From: Silvimonas amylolytica
GTDB taxonomy: Bacteria; Pseudomonadota; Gammaproteobacteria; Burkholderiales; Chitinibacteraceae
DNA length: 64,000 nt
Reading direction: 5' to 3'
Assembly: GCF_014645555.1 (NCBI RefSeq)
Contig: NZ_BMLY01000003.1
Location: 366,598-430,597, forward strand
Below the pieces are notes generated by a model that saw only the letters and a list, made by a program, of their open reading frames with translations, ran no database searches and had not been told where the DNA came from. The translations under genes were made by a program, and so were the position numbers. Shown in pieces: positions 63,237-64,000 of this stretch (position 1 is its first letter; each line of letters opens with the position of its first letter).

Positions 63237-64000
63237 TGCACCACCTCCGGTGTTGGGGCATCGGCTGTCAACGCAATGCGAGCGTCAGTTGCGTGATCAA
63301 ACAGGTAGGCCTTGCCCGGCAGCGGCATCACTTGCAAGGTCTGGCCGGACTGCACGTGGATACGATCTCGCACCGTGGCACACAGTTCGGTCTGGCCCAG
63401 TTTCATGATCAGGTGCGTGTCTGCGCCGGTGGGCTCGACCACACGAATCGTGGCGTTCAGGCCATGCCCGTCCACCACCTGCAAATGTTCTGGCCGCAGG
63501 CCGAGCCACACTTTTTGCCCGGCCGCGCCGACTTCCTGAGTGCTGACTGGCCAGTACTGGCCGTCTTCCAGATCAATCACCGTGCTGCCCGCAGCATGGC
63601 GCAAAGTGCCGGGCAAGAAGTTCATGGACGGAGACCCGATGAACCCCGCGACAAACTTGTTGGCCGGATTGTCGTACAACTCCAGCGGCGTGCCGACTTG
63701 CTCAATCAGCCCGTCATGCAGCACCACAATGCGGTCGGCCATGGTCATGGCTTCGATCTGATCGTGGGTGACATACACGGACGTGGTTTTGAGTTGCTGA
63801 TGGAGTGCCTTGATGTCTGCCCGCATTTGCACGCGGAGTTTTGCATCCAGATTGGAGAGCGGCTCATCAAACAAAAACACCTGCGGATCACGCACAATCG
63901 CCCGACCCATGGCCACGCGCTGGCGCTGCCCGCCGGATAACTGACGGGGAAAGCGTTCCAGCAAATGAGATAGCCCCAACATGGTCGCGGCCTGATCCAG
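63233..64000 (-). CDS. Sugar ABC transporter ATP-binding protein, MalK/UgpC type (partial)
   Basis: The frame runs off the end of the window, so only the C-terminal 255 residues are seen and Walker A is missing. Present are the signature [15 protein letters not shown], Walker [17 protein letters not shown], the switch His in [15 protein letters not shown], and a C-terminal TOBE domain with [10 protein letters not shown] and [11 protein letters not shown]. It energises the CUT1 importer of this operon. Its stop overlaps the aldo-keto reductase start. Confidence 0.93.
   Translation of the reverse strand: MDQAATMLGLSHLLERFPRQLSGGQRQRVAMGRAIVRDPQVFLFDEPLSNLDAKLRVQMRADIKALHQQLKTTSVYVTHDQIEAMTMADRIVVLHDGLIEQVGTPLELYDNPANKFVAGFIGSPSMNFLPGTLRHAAGSTVIDLEDGQYWPVSTQEVGAAGQKVWLGLRPEHLQVVDGHGLNATIRVVEPTGADTHLIMKLGQTELCATVRDRIHVQSGQTLQVMPLPGKAYLFDHATDARIALTADAPTPEVVQ

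Overview
The window looks like chromosomal DNA of a moderately GC-rich Gram-negative bacterium, most likely a betaproteobacterium of the order Neisseriales. The clues are a GyrA of about 917 residues with a GyrA box and an acidic insertion as I remember them from Neisseria, an OmpA-like protein with an AP-repeat linker, the lolA-rarA-serS block, and the gyrA-serC-pheA-hisC neighbourhood. The genus is inference only. Genes are densely packed, with many ATGA overlaps and strong hairpin terminators. I saw no tRNA, rRNA, CRISPR array, prophage or intact insertion sequence.

Layout. 1-8.3 kb: a 2-aminoethylphosphonate (AEP) uptake and degradation cluster (binding protein, HD-type oxygenase, ATPase, fused permease, PhnW, PhnX, FAD amine oxidase), with a shared TCTAGACGT motif before both halves and a structured palindromic element in the middle. 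8.3-14.2 kb: SPFH/NfeD membrane proteins, serS, rarA, lolA and an OmpA-like protein, all leftward. 14.5-22.5 kb: gyrA, two hotdog thioesterases, serC, pheA, a LOG-family gene and hisC. 22.5-31 kb: an oxidoreductase divergent from a LysR regulator, a non-canonical TldD/TldE protease pair, an alcohol dehydrogenase divergent from an AraC regulator, and a secreted protein built from two internal repeats. 31-35.1 kb: a methyltransferase and a two-gene operon of TPR-GGDEF proteins, one apparently active and one degenerate. 35.4-37.7 kb: a large Lys/Arg/Orn decarboxylase.

38.2-41.6 kb: a bufferin-type (bufABC plus DoxX) operon for a copper-binding modified peptide, followed by a Sua5 gene. 41.8-44.1 kb: TetR, glutathione S-transferase and a PNPOx-like flavoprotein, joined by matching palindromic operators. 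44.2-45.8 kb: a YejK-type nucleoid protein and a Dps protein with an OxyR-like dyad. 46.1-51.3 kb: a two-component locus with a NarL-type regulator, a second regulator with a degenerate receiver, and a hybrid propeller sensor kinase. 51.6-54.3 kb: a small unknown protein and a TetR/MFS efflux pair with a perfect operator. 54.3-55.0 kb: an unusual DedA protein. 55-64 kb: a leftward operon for non-phosphorylative catabolism of L-fucose or a related deoxy sugar (ABC importer, aldo-keto reductase, lactonase, mutarotase, enolase-superfamily dehydratase, FAH hydrolase), broken by three families of extragenic repeats.

The most interesting items are the bufferin operon, the phosphonate cluster that has a PhnZ/TmpB-like oxygenase but no visible PhnY partner, the paired active/inactive GGDEF operon, the atypical DedA, and several palindromes that predict regulator-target links. 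All assignments rest on reading motifs and context; no database search was run.
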